64,000 bases of DNA from Candidatus Pyrohabitans jungbluthii (GCA_002010065.2 MTMD02000008.1:248001-312000); one strand, 5' to 3'; counted from the stretch's first letter, positions 7,547 to 15,431 are shown. Notes: generated by a model from the letters alone, not told the origin. Numbers and translations are program-made.

Positions 7547-8205
7547 CTTACCCACCTTATCGGCGCGCCTCTATTTTCAAGAATTTTTATAAGCCTTTCA
7601 GCCCAGACAAGCTTCTTCCTCTTCTTCTCGCTGTCGCGAGAGAAGGAGTATCTTCCAATCTCGCTATGGAAGTCCATCCCATATAAATATATCTCCCCCG
7701 CCTTGAAGTGCTTGGCGAGAAAAACAGCGCGGTCGCCATCGGTGAAGCCGCCGAAGTTGTACACCTCGTCGAAGGGCTCCGCCTGCGTTGTGGCTACAAC
7801 ATTGACGAAGAGCGGAGCGTAGCGTCTGAGCGCTGCCATGTTGTCCCCGTGGGCGTGAATCACAACCACGCTCCCGCGGGCATTTGCCTCGAGTAAATCT
7901 TCAACCCTGCCGTCGAGGTCTGTAACCATAATCTCGGGCACAGTGCCGCGCTCCAGCAGGAAGCTCGTCGCCCCGTCGCATGCTATGGCTATGCCCTGGG
8001 GAATGCGCTCCAGCCTTTCAAGGCTCGGTCCAGCGCCGAAGATGTTCACCCGCTTGCCGGAGATGAGGGAATCCAGAACGGTTAGAGGCAGACGGCTCTT
8101 CACCAGCGAGGCGAGAAGCCTGGCAGCAGCTTTATCTTCCTCCTCGGAGAAGCCGAAGTCCACAAGAATTTCGCGGTATATGGTGCGCCATTCCTCGTAG
8201 TGCAT
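7543..8205 (-). CDS. mptE: 6-hydroxymethyl-7,8-dihydropterin pyrophosphokinase (MptE-like, DUF115)
   Basis: The archaeal MptE family activates 6-hydroxymethyldihydropterin with ATP during pterin cofactor synthesis. The 220-aa protein has the family core NIFGAGPSLERLERIPQG, then ACDGATSFLLERGTVPEIMV and TDLDGRVEDLLEAN in the central region. The start at ATG 8205 has GGTGA 5-6 nt upstream; an in-frame GTG at 8214 is less likely. It forms an ATGA-coupled pair with GMP synthase subunit A, linking purine and pterin metabolism. Confidence 0.88.
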   Translation of the reverse strand: MHYEEWRTIYREILVDFGFSEEEDKAAARLLASLVKSRLPLTVLDSLISGKRVNIFGAGPSLERLERIPQGIAIACDGATSFLLERGTVPEIMVTDLDGRVEDLLEANARGSVVVIHAHGDNMAALRRYAPLFVNVVATTQAEPFDEVYNFGGFTDGDRAVFLAKHFKAGEIYLYGMDFHSEIGRYSFSRDSEKKRKKLVWAERLIKILENRGAPIRWVR

Positions 8206-8228
8206 ATAACTCACCTTAAGGTGGGATG

Positions 8229-8345
8229 CTATCGAGGAAAAATAAAAGATGTTTTGATAGTCACTAAGGTTAGTGGAGTGCCCGAGTTCTGGAGCAGCTT
8301 AAAATCTATCTCGCTGAACTCATGCATAGATAAGTGAATATTGCG
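8229..8345 (-). other. Possible C-terminal coding remnant
   Basis: A minus-strand stretch with no start reads KYRNIHLSMHEFSEIDFKLL and continues to a TAG at 8229-8231. It resembles the remnant at 9356-9562 (both end in an EF-E-D motif) and may be debris of one gene family at the island boundary. This is weak evidence. Confidence 0.25.
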
Positions 8346-8368
8346 GTACTTACCAGACTGCGACAAGA

Positions 8369-8398
8369 TTATATATCGTTAATCTGTTAATAACGATA
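8369..8398 (+). promoter_or_regulatory. TATA box overlapped by an inverted repeat before the MNT gene
   Basis: TTATATATC (8369-8377) is a TATA box. The perfect inverted repeat TATCGTTA (8374-8381) / TAACGATA (8391-8398) overlaps it and the start region. The first codon is at 8410. The position is that expected of an autoregulatory operator for a toxin-antitoxin pair. Confidence 0.6.
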
Positions 8399-8409
8399 GA
8401 GGGAAGAAA

Positions 8410-8736
8410 ATGATAACTCTTCAAGTTATTGACGATATCGTCTCTGAAATAAAGAAATTTCTTCTCAAGCATTACGGAGAAAAGATAAAGAAGGTTATCG
8501 TTTACGGCTCTTTTGCGAGAGGCGAAGCCACACCTGATTCTGATATTGACCTTTTAGTTGTGGTTGATGATTCTCTTGATCCAAGGAAGGTCGAAGAGAA
8601 GCTCGATGATCTACTATTTGAGATTTTGCTGAACAGAAAGGAGCTAGTTTCTGTTATTGCAGTTAAGGAGACGATGTTTGAAAACTACAGGTCGCCTTTA
8701 CTGCTGAATGTAAAAGAAGAGGGCATTACAGTATGA
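8410..8736 (+). CDS. mntA: MNT-type nucleotidyltransferase (antitoxin of HEPN/MNT pair)
   Basis: This 108-aa minimal nucleotidyltransferase has the motif GSFARGEA (about 33-40) and metal-binding DSDIDLLV (about 43-50). Family members AMPylate and neutralise a partner HEPN RNase encoded just downstream. The next gene starts ATGA-coupled at 8733 and opens as a HEPN protein, but that partner is broken. A palindrome overlaps the promoter, suggesting autoregulation. GC is lower than in the flanking core genes. Confidence 0.88.
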   Translation: MITLQVIDDIVSEIKKFLLKHYGEKIKKVIVYGSFARGEATPDSDIDLLVVVDDSLDPRKVEEKLDDLLFEILLNRKELVSVIAVKETMFENYRSPLLLNVKEEGITV

Positions 8737-9002
8737 GAGAAGTGGACGACCTCATTAATAAGGCAAAGAGGTTTTTGAGAACCGCCGAGCTTGCCTTTAA
8801 TGACGGTGACTACGATTCCACTAAATCGGATATAATCTCTCTAATTTCTCTGAAAACCCCTCAATATCTGGCTTCTCACAATATTTATGCATTTCAGGAT
8901 TTTCAACTGGATGCTTATGCCAGCCACCAAGATTATCATACCCAAATGTCCTTTTTCCTTCCATTATTAATGCAAAGTCAATTATCATTTGAAGAATTAT
9001 AG
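8733..9002 (+). pseudogene. hepT: Truncated HEPN-domain toxin gene
   Basis: The first ~30 codons (MREVDDLINKAKRFLRTAEL then AFNDGDYDST) match the N-terminal helix of HEPN proteins paired with MNT. From about 8822 the frame continues into unrelated sequence and lacks the catalytic Rx4-6H region. The breakpoint coincides with the stop codon of a minus-strand fragment at 8821. Start overlaps the MNT stop as ATGA. Confidence 0.75.
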
Positions 9003-9027
9003 TAAATATCAAAATATAAACGTTCAC
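8821..9027 (-). pseudogene. Toxin-like fragment
   Basis: This 68-aa minus-strand frame starts with GTG overlapping the stop of the upstream antitoxin-like frame (GTGA), the arrangement of a toxin-antitoxin operon. The C-terminal part (RTFGYDNLGGWHKHPVENPE) loosely resembles the end of DUF6516-type toxins, while the N-terminal part looks out of frame or replaced. It is probably non-functional. The family call is tentative. Confidence 0.35.
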
Positions 9028-9335
9028 GAAATTTTATTCTCATTAAGCAGTTCGAGCCACCTCTCTTTTTCCATCTCCAGCGCTTCCCATTCTATGTAAT
9101 CTGCCTCCACTTCATGGGAATATTTGTCTTTTATCTCCCCGGCTTCCCATGCATGTCGAAATTCTTCAAATTTCATCCTATATTTTGATTCAAAGTTTGC
9201 AATCAGCTCGTTGCATTCTTTTATTTTTGATTTTATTACTTATCTTGCGAGATTGCCCAGTTTTTCGCTATAATCTCGCTCTGTAAATAAATCAAGGATA
9301 TTTCTTGTTTTTTCATCAATAGTAAGTGTGACCAT
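9024..9335 (-). pseudogene. Antitoxin-like gene with in-frame stop
   Basis: From ATG 9335, with GAGGTG about 7 nt upstream, the frame reads MVTLTIDEKTRNILDLFTER and hits TAA at 9240-9242 after 31 codons. The same frame then stays open for another 71 codons of charged helical sequence (ECNELIANFESKYRMKFEEF...) to a stop coupled to the toxin-like frame. The continuous frame around a single stop argues for recent inactivation or a sequencing error. Confidence 0.55.
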
Positions 9336-9355
9336 TTTAGAACACCTCAACATTT

Positions 9356-9562
9356 CTAATTTATGTTTTTAGTTTTTAAATTCATTAATTTTAACCTCAA
9401 AAGCAATTCATCAAAGCTCTGTGGCTGCCTCAAGTCTACCTCGCCAAATTCATACCTGAAAAAGTGAATCCCCTCCTCTTTAATCCTCCTCGGCACGCTC
9501 TCGGCTATCAGCACACCCGCAACGCACTCCTCGCCGAGGATTACGAAGTTTTCTGGCTGGAC
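9356..9562 (-). pseudogene. C-terminal gene remnant
   Basis: About 68 codons read QPENFVILGEECVAGVLIAE then VPRRIKEEGIHFFRYEFGEV to a TAG at 9356, with no start: the frame is closed upstream by TGA. GC and codon use match the core genome rather than the AT-rich flanks. It looks like the tail of a gene truncated when the island arrived. The original function is not recognised. Confidence 0.45.
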
Positions 9563-9650
9563 ATGTCATAGGGTTTTGTATGTTAGATTAATAACCGTTA
9601 GTTTTTTAAGTAAGTTAAAAATATGATTGATAATATAGGGGGTATGGAAT

Positions 9651-10379
9651 ATGCCATTTACATCAAGATTCATTTGCATGTCCCCAAGAGAGACACCAAG
9701 TATAGAAGAAATACGAAGAATTATTGAAGAAAGAGATGTTATAAAAAGTAAAATAGAAAATGAATTTAAATTGGAATCTTGGATAAAACTTTCACCTACT
9801 TTAGTTTCTTATAAAGATGAAAAATTTTTAGAAGGTGTTATATTCCACCAACACATCCAAAAAATACCAGATTATGTAAGAAAGGGAAGAGATATAGAGG
9901 AGATCTATCAGCCTATAAGAAAAACTAGTAAAGTTCGGTTTTGGTTTTCATCAAATCCAGGAGTCGTTTTATTTAATAATAGGCAGAATGGAAACACTTT
10001 TGGGAGAAGGATCTTATCTTTAGCTATATTTAACATTGAAGATCGCATTCTTCCAGTGACTTTTAGGATTTCCGACATAGAAAAAGATTATTATGAGACT
10101 GTATGGACGCATAGTTTCCAGAATAGACAAGGGAATATAATTAAAGGTCAACATTATGGAAATCAAATAGTAAATGATCCTATGTATGGAGAAACAATAG
10201 GAGCGCCAAGAAACTTTATTGGTGTTCTTTCTAGTTCGACGAATCCTGCATTTAAGGTTAGAATTAATAGAAATGGCGTAATTACAATTTTCAAAGATTT
10301 AAATGACCCAGCAGAACTACCAACAGTATTCAGAATTATACATGAATTTTTACCTTATTCAGTTGCTACTTATTACTAG
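9651..10379 (+). CDS. Hypothetical protein, AT-rich island
   Basis: This 242-aa protein is not recognised. It is soluble and mixed alpha/beta, with a charged N-terminal helix (SIEEIRRIIEERDVIKSKIE) and no signal or TM segment. The base composition is far more AT-rich than the core genes, indicating acquired DNA. GGGGGT lies shortly before ATG and a TATA-like GATAATATA at about 9628. It is convergent with the next unknown gene, 11 nt away. Confidence 0.7.
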   Translation: MPFTSRFICMSPRETPSIEEIRRIIEERDVIKSKIENEFKLESWIKLSPTLVSYKDEKFLEGVIFHQHIQKIPDYVRKGRDIEEIYQPIRKTSKVRFWFSSNPGVVLFNNRQNGNTFGRRILSLAIFNIEDRILPVTFRISDIEKDYYETVWTHSFQNRQGNIIKGQHYGNQIVNDPMYGETIGAPRNFIGVLSSSTNPAFKVRINRNGVITIFKDLNDPAELPTVFRIIHEFLPYSVATYY

Positions 10380-10390
10380 TAGAGATAAAA

Positions 10391-11056
10391 TTAGTAAATA
10401 AGAACAATATATTTTTTAACAGCTTCTAGTACATTTAACAAGTTTTTAGAATTTATCTGAACTGTTTTTTTGCCTACAATTACATCAAGATCGAGTTGTT
10501 CATCTTTTATTCTTTTCTTTTCGAACCAATATTCATCTTCAGGTTCTTTTTTGATTTCTATATTTACATTTGTAAATTTTGGTGTTTTACTGATATGTTT
10601 TTCCAGAATTTCAATTATTCTCTCTATTCGGTTTAGGTATTTTCTAGTATATTCATCGTCTCGAAAGTGACAGGTTATAAAACCTTTTAGTTTTATTAAC
10701 ACTTCCGTATTATTAATATCGGTATTGGATGGTATCTCAGCAGAAAGAGATTCTAAATCAATTTCTGGATGAAGTTCAAGCGTTATAGGGATTTGCAGGT
10801 CTTTATACCAAACTTCTAGATGGTTTTCATTGTATATTATTTCCTTAACAGGAAATATCTCCCTAAAATCTCTGTGGATAGTTCGAAAATCTATATTATA
10901 CAATCCAATATAGATTCTCGTAACCTTAAGATAAAGTATAAATTTAGCATTTTTTATCCAAAGATAAAATTTTTTGTAGCTAAATTTAACTATTCTATAA
11001 ATTCTTCCAAGAATTTTCTCTAATATGATTTGAGAAATAATCTCCCAAATACTCAT
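10391..11056 (-). CDS. Hypothetical protein, possibly membrane-associated, AT-rich island
   Basis: This 221-aa protein is not recognised. The N-terminal ~60 residues are alternating hydrophobic/basic (IISQIILEKILGRIYRIVKF) and could bind membrane or form amphipathic helices. The remainder is a charged soluble domain. It is convergent with the unknown gene at 9651 and shares its AT-rich codon use, so both probably came with the same transfer. Confidence 0.65.
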   Translation of the reverse strand: MSIWEIISQIILEKILGRIYRIVKFSYKKFYLWIKNAKFILYLKVTRIYIGLYNIDFRTIHRDFREIFPVKEIIYNENHLEVWYKDLQIPITLELHPEIDLESLSAEIPSNTDINNTEVLIKLKGFITCHFRDDEYTRKYLNRIERIIEILEKHISKTPKFTNVNIEIKKEPEDEYWFEKKRIKDEQLDLDVIVGKKTVQINSKNLLNVLEAVKKYIVLIY

Positions 11057-11229
11057 ATATACAATTTCTCCTATACCTTCTCTGTTTTGGTTTGGTGCTA
11101 TTGTTAGATTCTTAAGTTACTATTAATTCATAATCTTTACCCCTCAAATAGGTAGTATGCCTAATATTTATATAGTAATTATGTAATAATTATATTAAAA
11201 TGTAACAATTGGTAATGGTGGTTGGAAAA
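11057..11229. other. AT-rich promoter spacer
   Basis: This spacer separates two divergent units. It holds TATA-like strings on the plus strand (TAATATTTATATAG, about 11161-11174, and AATTATATTAAAATG) ahead of the zinc-ribbon gene and GGTGGTTGG just before its ATG. I see no further gene. Confidence 0.4.
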
Positions 11230-11361
11230 ATGAACAAAATAAAGATGCAACCTAAAGAAGCGAGATGTCTAAACTGTGGTTCAACCTCACTTAAGTACAG
11301 GAAAAGGTTTGATGATTTTGTATGTCTTAAATGTGGTGATATTTTTGTACCAATGATGTAA
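11230..11361 (+). CDS. 43-aa zinc-ribbon protein
   Basis: A small open frame, ATG 11230 with GGTGG about 7 nt upstream, encodes two cysteine pairs (CLNCGSTSLKYRKRF and VCLKCGDIFVP), the spacing of a zinc ribbon. It is convergent with a winged-helix regulator gene and may be a small DNA-binding or regulatory partner. The function is unknown. The shared AT-rich composition places it in the island. Confidence 0.65.
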   Translation: MNKIKMQPKEARCLNCGSTSLKYRKRFDDFVCLKCGDIFVPMM

Positions 11362-11380
11362 ACAGACCTAAATTTATAAT

Positions 11381-11644
11381 TTATTTTGTTAATTTACTAA
11401 TCTCATTTAGTATTTCCTTTCCTTTTTTTGTGATTGTGTAGAGTTTCATTTTTCTCCTTTCAGGAGTTAAACACATTATCAGATTTTTATCTTCTAATTC
11501 TTTTAATGTTTTGCTAACGTGACTTCTGGGCACTTTTAGAGAAGATGCCAAATTTGACGGTGTCTTTTGTGAATTTTTCAATTCTACTAATATTCTAAAT
11601 CGAAGTTTTCCAGACATAACGAAACTTATAGAGTTCCAATCCAT
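11381..11644 (-). CDS. Winged-helix transcriptional regulator
   Basis: This 87-aa single-domain wHTH protein reads FRILVELKNSQKTPSNLASS, then KVPRSHVSKTLKELEDKNLI (recognition helix) and a wing RRKMKLYTITKKGKEIL. It is similar in layout to small ArsR/MarR-type archaeal regulators. It is divergent from the putative restriction endonuclease at 11735, with 90 bp between, so it may act as a controller protein of the restriction-modification module. That role is inferred from position only. Confidence 0.75.
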   Translation of the reverse strand: MDWNSISFVMSGKLRFRILVELKNSQKTPSNLASSLKVPRSHVSKTLKELEDKNLIMCLTPERRKMKLYTITKKGKEILNEISKLTK

Positions 11645-11734
11645 GCTTACACAATATTTATTACGATATTTTAAATTAGTTATACAATTTTGTAATTAAA
11701 CATTTAATCACCTTTTTCAAAAATGTTATGAATC

Positions 11735-12289
11735 ATGGACTTAAGTGACCTAATTGGTCCTAGAAAACCACCTAATATAGGAATTTCCCCAAAAAAATAT
11801 CGTGAAACATATATAAAGTCACCATCAGAGGATGAAGTATCAAAATTTTCTGAAAATCCGCGTAACGCTTATGGAAAATGGTATGAGCACGTTATAAATG
11901 AACAAATACGTAAAATTTGTTCAAAACGAAGATGGAATTTTGATACACATGTGGATATGGGATATAGCAAAGTTTATCTAAGCAAGCGATATGCTGATAT
12001 TGTAGTAAATGGTGAATTAGGATTAGAACTAAAATTTCTTAAAGGTGGAGGTTCTCTTATAAAACCGAAGTGTCTTGTTGATGCTATTGATTTTTCAAAT
12101 CGTCCTATTGATACGATATATTTAATTGATGGAGAGGGGTGGCTTATAGGTAAGAAAGTAAAATACATAGAATATTTGAATAAGTGGTGGACTTTTACCA
12201 ATTCTGCAAATCTCGAATATTCATTGGTTAAATATTTTAATAAAAAGAAAAATAGGAAAAAAACCAAAAAATATAAAATAAATTTTTAA
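11735..12289 (+). CDS. Putative type II restriction endonuclease (PD-(D/E)XK-like)
   Basis: This 184-aa AT-rich gene carries an apparent PD-(D/E)XK core: GKWYEHVINEQIRK (helix with E), RYADIVVNGE, then GLELKFLKGGGS giving D...E-x-K at about residues 88-105. The basic C-terminus (NKKKNRKKTKKYK) could bind DNA. A Dam-type methylase lies 630 nt downstream on the opposite strand, consistent with a restriction-modification system. Cleavage specificity cannot be stated. Confidence 0.6.
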   Translation: MDLSDLIGPRKPPNIGISPKKYRETYIKSPSEDEVSKFSENPRNAYGKWYEHVINEQIRKICSKRRWNFDTHVDMGYSKVYLSKRYADIVVNGELGLELKFLKGGGSLIKPKCLVDAIDFSNRPIDTIYLIDGEGWLIGKKVKYIEYLNKWWTFTNSANLEYSLVKYFNKKKNRKKTKKYKINF

Positions 12290-12376
12290 ATCTAAGTTCT
12301 CAAACATTTAGTAACATATTACTTATGATTTTTTGTAATCATTATTTTAAACTGCTTCTCAAGCATAATTGCATTG

Positions 12377-12934
12377 ATGCGTATCGAAGAAGCGTATCAA
12401 TTATTAAGAAGACTAGCTCCTAGGCAGAGAATAGAAGTATACAAAGGCTTTGATGGCACAATTATAACAGCTACAAGAACAGATAAAATATGTCCACATG
12501 ACTTCGCAGTTGGATTGGTAATACCTGGAAGAAGAGAATTTTACCCGACGCATGTGAGACTTCTTTTTGACCTTTACCTGAAAAGGATAACTGACGGTGA
12601 AAATGCAAAAAAGCTGTTCTGTGCACTTGAAGACGTTTTTAGAGGAGAAGATCCTGAAAAGTTGGCAAAGGATTTTGAAGGAGTTAAGTTTAGGATGCAA
12701 TTAGATAATTGCGATGTCAATTTGTATTATGCTCAACTTTTAATGATTGAGCAGGATTTCAATTATGGAAAAGATGGATGTAAAAGCAGCAAATATAACC
12801 CTGCAAGAACTTACCTAATGGGATATATAAGATGGGTTGCTTCTGGAGACGATGAAATAGATAAAATCATAACAGGAGCTGTTCGAAACTATCCACCTCG
12901 AGTGAAATATATAGAGCCATTAGATTGTGAGTGA
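12377..12934 (+). CDS. Hypothetical protein between nuclease and Dam methylase
   Basis: This 185-aa soluble protein is not recognised. It starts MRIEEAYQLLRRLAPRQRIE and contains TDKICPHDFAVGLVIPGRRE and MIEQDFNYGKDGCKSSKYNP, with acidic and Cys/His residues that could be catalytic. Its 3' end overlaps the convergent Dam methylase by 15 nt. It may be the true nuclease partner or a DNA-recognition subunit. An in-frame TTG precedes the ATG directly. GC is intermediate. Confidence 0.6.
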   Translation: MRIEEAYQLLRRLAPRQRIEVYKGFDGTIITATRTDKICPHDFAVGLVIPGRREFYPTHVRLLFDLYLKRITDGENAKKLFCALEDVFRGEDPEKLAKDFEGVKFRMQLDNCDVNLYYAQLLMIEQDFNYGKDGCKSSKYNPARTYLMGYIRWVASGDDEIDKIITGAVRNYPPRVKYIEPLDCE

Positions 12935-13777
12935 GTAATTTTCATAATTTAAAATTACTAACTCGTTAATAGCTCCTCTCTTATCAGCTTTACTATTAAT
13001 AGCTCTTCTTGCTTTTACTTTGTGTATTTTCAATCCATCATAACTATATAGATTTTTAATAAACTCCGTGTCACTATTACTTAGCATAAGTAGACAACCT
13101 CGTTCATCAAGCTTTCTATAAACTTCTGCAAGTTTTCTTTGCTCATCATCTAAGAAAGCATCCTTGGTATAACTTGTGAAATTGGCGGTTTTGGAAAGGG
13201 GGTAATAAGGTGGGTCAAAATATATAAAATCCCCGCTTTCTGCATCTTCTAATACCTTTTCAAAAGATTGAAGTTTAATAGTTACTCCCTGTAATAACTT
13301 GTGAGCTTTTCTGAGATTTTCCTCATTTACAATATTTGGGTTTTTATATCTACCAAAAGGAACGTTAAATTTTCCTTTAGAATTGACACGATATAAACCA
13401 TTGTAGCATGTTTTATTTAAATATAAAAATCTGGCAGCCTTCTCTACGTCTGAAAGTTCATTTACATCAATTTCTCTTATCTTATAATAATACTCTTTGC
13501 AGTGGTTTCTTTTATGTACCTTTAATAGCTTTATCAATTCTTCTAGATTATCCCTAACCACTATATAAGTATTTATCAAATCTTCGTTGTTATCAGAGAT
13601 TATAACTTTTTTTGGATTGTATTTTCGTTTTATATAAAAAAATACTGCTCCACTTCCCACAAAAGGTTCAAGATAACCATTAAACTTCTTAGGAAAGAAT
13701 TTCTTAAATTGATCAAGAAGCTGAGTCTTTCCGCCAGCCCACTTGACAAAAGTTGGGACTGTATTATTTCGAGGCAT
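12920..13777 (-). CDS. dam: DNA adenine N6-methyltransferase, Dam family
   Basis: This 285-aa class D12 methylase modifies adenine in DNA using S-adenosylmethionine. Visible motifs are FVKWAGGKTQLL (residues 10-21), LEPFVGSGAVFF (SAM loop, 37-48) and the catalytic FDPPYYPL (187-194). Family members commonly recognise GATC-like sites. ATG 13777 is chosen because homologs begin just before the VKWAGGK motif. Convergent with the unknown gene and near the putative nuclease, it forms a restriction-modification unit. Confidence 0.92.
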   Translation of the reverse strand: MPRNNTVPTFVKWAGGKTQLLDQFKKFFPKKFNGYLEPFVGSGAVFFYIKRKYNPKKVIISDNNEDLINTYIVVRDNLEELIKLLKVHKRNHCKEYYYKIREIDVNELSDVEKAARFLYLNKTCYNGLYRVNSKGKFNVPFGRYKNPNIVNEENLRKAHKLLQGVTIKLQSFEKVLEDAESGDFIYFDPPYYPLSKTANFTSYTKDAFLDDEQRKLAEVYRKLDERGCLLMLSNSDTEFIKNLYSYDGLKIHKVKARRAINSKADKRGAINELVILNYENYSLTI

Positions 13778-13827
13778 GATTGATCTATTACACAACAATT
13801 AAAATGTTTCTACTCCTATATACTATC

Positions 13828-14751
13828 ATGAGTTATGATAGGTCAAAGTACAGAGAAATGCAGGAGGTCATCCACGAAGACTACCTCAACTTCCGCAAAA
13901 CTCACTCTTATGTCGTCATCGAAAATGTAAAGGTCGCTCTTCCAGAGCGTCATGTTATAAAAAAGTTCGCCCCAAAGGATTTTAAGCTTGAAACGACGAC
14001 GGTGTGGAGCTTCCCGGCGCGCGGGGACTGGGCGACGCACCGCGGAAATTACCGGGGCAACTGGTCCCCCTACATACCGAGAAACCTCATCCTGCGCTAC
14101 ACCAAGAAAGGCGAGCTTGTGCTCGACCAGATGGTTGGCTCAGGTACTACGGCGGTGGAATGCAAGCTTCTGCAGAGGCGCTGCATAGCCGTGGACATCA
14201 ACCCGGACGCGGTAATGGTTACCCGAAACCGCCTCGACTTCTCCTATGCCCACCTCGACGAGGAGTATGAGGAACCGGAGATAAGAACTTATGTGGGCGA
14301 CGCACGCAACCTCAACCTAATACCCAGCGAGAGTGTTGACCTCATTGCAACGCACCCGCCCTACGCTGGCATAATCGCATACTCTGCAAAACGCGTTCCT
14401 GGCGATTTATCCTCACTTAAGCTGGAGGATTACATAGAGGAGATGCGCAAGGTTGCTGAGGAGTGCTACCGCGTGCTCAAGCCGGGGAAGCACTGTGCCG
14501 TGCTAATTGGAGATACCCGCAAACACAAGCACTATGTGCCCATAGCCACGAGGGTGCTGCAAGCCTTCCTCGACGCTGGCTTTGTTCTGCGTGAGGAGGT
14601 GATAAAGCTTCAGTGGAAAATGAAAACAACGCGCGAAAGGTGGCGCGGCAGCTACGATTTTCTGCTAATTGCTCATGAGCACCTCTATATCTTCAGGAAG
14701 CTGGCAGAAGGGGAAAAGGCGAGCAAATACAAAGCGAGTGCGAGGTGGTAG
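13828..14751 (+). CDS. DNA (N4-cytosine/N6-adenine) methyltransferase
   Basis: The 307-aa protein has SAM-binding motif VLDQMVGSGTTAVECKLL (about 98-115), acidic loop CIAVDINPDAV and catalytic motif ATHPPYAGI (about 174-182), in which the usual D/S/N before PPY is H. Motif order is I then IV. The frame is open upstream to 13780, but MSYDRSKYREMQ begins the conserved part. It has core-like GC, unlike the Dam module it diverges from (50 bp apart). No restriction gene is adjacent, so it may be an orphan methylase. Confidence 0.85.
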   Translation: MSYDRSKYREMQEVIHEDYLNFRKTHSYVVIENVKVALPERHVIKKFAPKDFKLETTTVWSFPARGDWATHRGNYRGNWSPYIPRNLILRYTKKGELVLDQMVGSGTTAVECKLLQRRCIAVDINPDAVMVTRNRLDFSYAHLDEEYEEPEIRTYVGDARNLNLIPSESVDLIATHPPYAGIIAYSAKRVPGDLSSLKLEDYIEEMRKVAEECYRVLKPGKHCAVLIGDTRKHKHYVPIATRVLQAFLDAGFVLREEVIKLQWKMKTTRERWRGSYDFLLIAHEHLYIFRKLAEGEKASKYKASARW

Positions 14752-14810
14752 GTAAAGTGTATCCTTTAAATGGTAGAATGTTAAGAAATAATATAGAGTG
14801 AGGCTAAGAT

Positions 14811-15056
14811 ATGGAGAGAATAGTTGTTGACCCGAAAATAATGGCAGGAAAACCTGTGATAAAGGGCACACGAATACCCGTAGATGCAATTCTCAGAGCT
14901 CTTGCTGAGGGACTGAACGTAGATGAGCTTCTGGAGGACTATCCACAACTAACCCGTGAAGACATGAGGGCTGCGTTGATTTACAGTGCAAAACTGGTGA
15001 GCTCAGAGGACGTGTTTCCCAATGTTGCTGGCGGGCAAGGTGAAAAAGCTTGGTGA
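14811..15056 (+). CDS. DUF433 antitoxin
   Basis: This 81-aa protein has the DUF433 signature IVVDPKIMAGKPVIKGTRIP and the helix-turn-helix-like EGLNVDELLEDYPQLTRED. Family members are antitoxins of PIN-like DUF5615 toxins. Its stop overlaps the toxin start as GTGA, giving translational coupling. GAGGC lies about 5-9 nt upstream of ATG. Confidence 0.92.
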   Translation: MERIVVDPKIMAGKPVIKGTRIPVDAILRALAEGLNVDELLEDYPQLTREDMRAALIYSAKLVSSEDVFPNVAGGQGEKAW

Positions 15057-15406
15057 AGTTCCTGGTTGACGAAAGCTCCGGCAAGAAACTTTGCAATAAC
15101 CTTATTGCGAAAGGTTATGACGCAGTTTATGTCAGCGATGTAATTCCAGGCTCACCTGATGAGGGGGTACTTAAATTTGCCGAAAGAGAGGGCAGGATAC
15201 TGATAACCAATGACAAAGATTTTGCCGAGCTTGTTTTTAGGCTGCGCAAACCCAGCAGTGGGGCTATTCTCCTAAGACTAAAAAGAGATGTTCCCAAAAC
15301 AAGAACAGATTATCTGCTCTCTTTAATACAGGGTCAGGAAAATAAGCTGCCAGGAAGGTTTACCGTTCTAACAGAGATGGGTAATAGAGTTAGAAGAATA
15401 GAATAG
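15053..15406 (+). CDS. DUF5615 PIN-like toxin
   Basis: This 117-aa protein belongs to the PIN-like nuclease family. Acidic residues are visible in KFLVDESSGKKL (residues 2-13), SPDEGVLKFAE and TNDKDFAELV. Such proteins are probable RNases held in check by the DUF433 protein encoded just upstream. Start GTG 15053 (reading MKFLVDES) overlaps the antitoxin stop. Confidence 0.9.
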   Translation: MKFLVDESSGKKLCNNLIAKGYDAVYVSDVIPGSPDEGVLKFAEREGRILITNDKDFAELVFRLRKPSSGAILLRLKRDVPKTRTDYLLSLIQGQENKLPGRFTVLTEMGNRVRRIE

Positions 15407-15431
15407 GTAAGCAGGCAGCGCGAGGTGGTAG

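Noticed and set aside
11205-11222. Heat-shock operator before the zinc-ribbon gene
   Set aside because: GTAACAATTGGTAAT has the left arm but not an inverted right arm, and AT-rich DNA makes chance matches likely.
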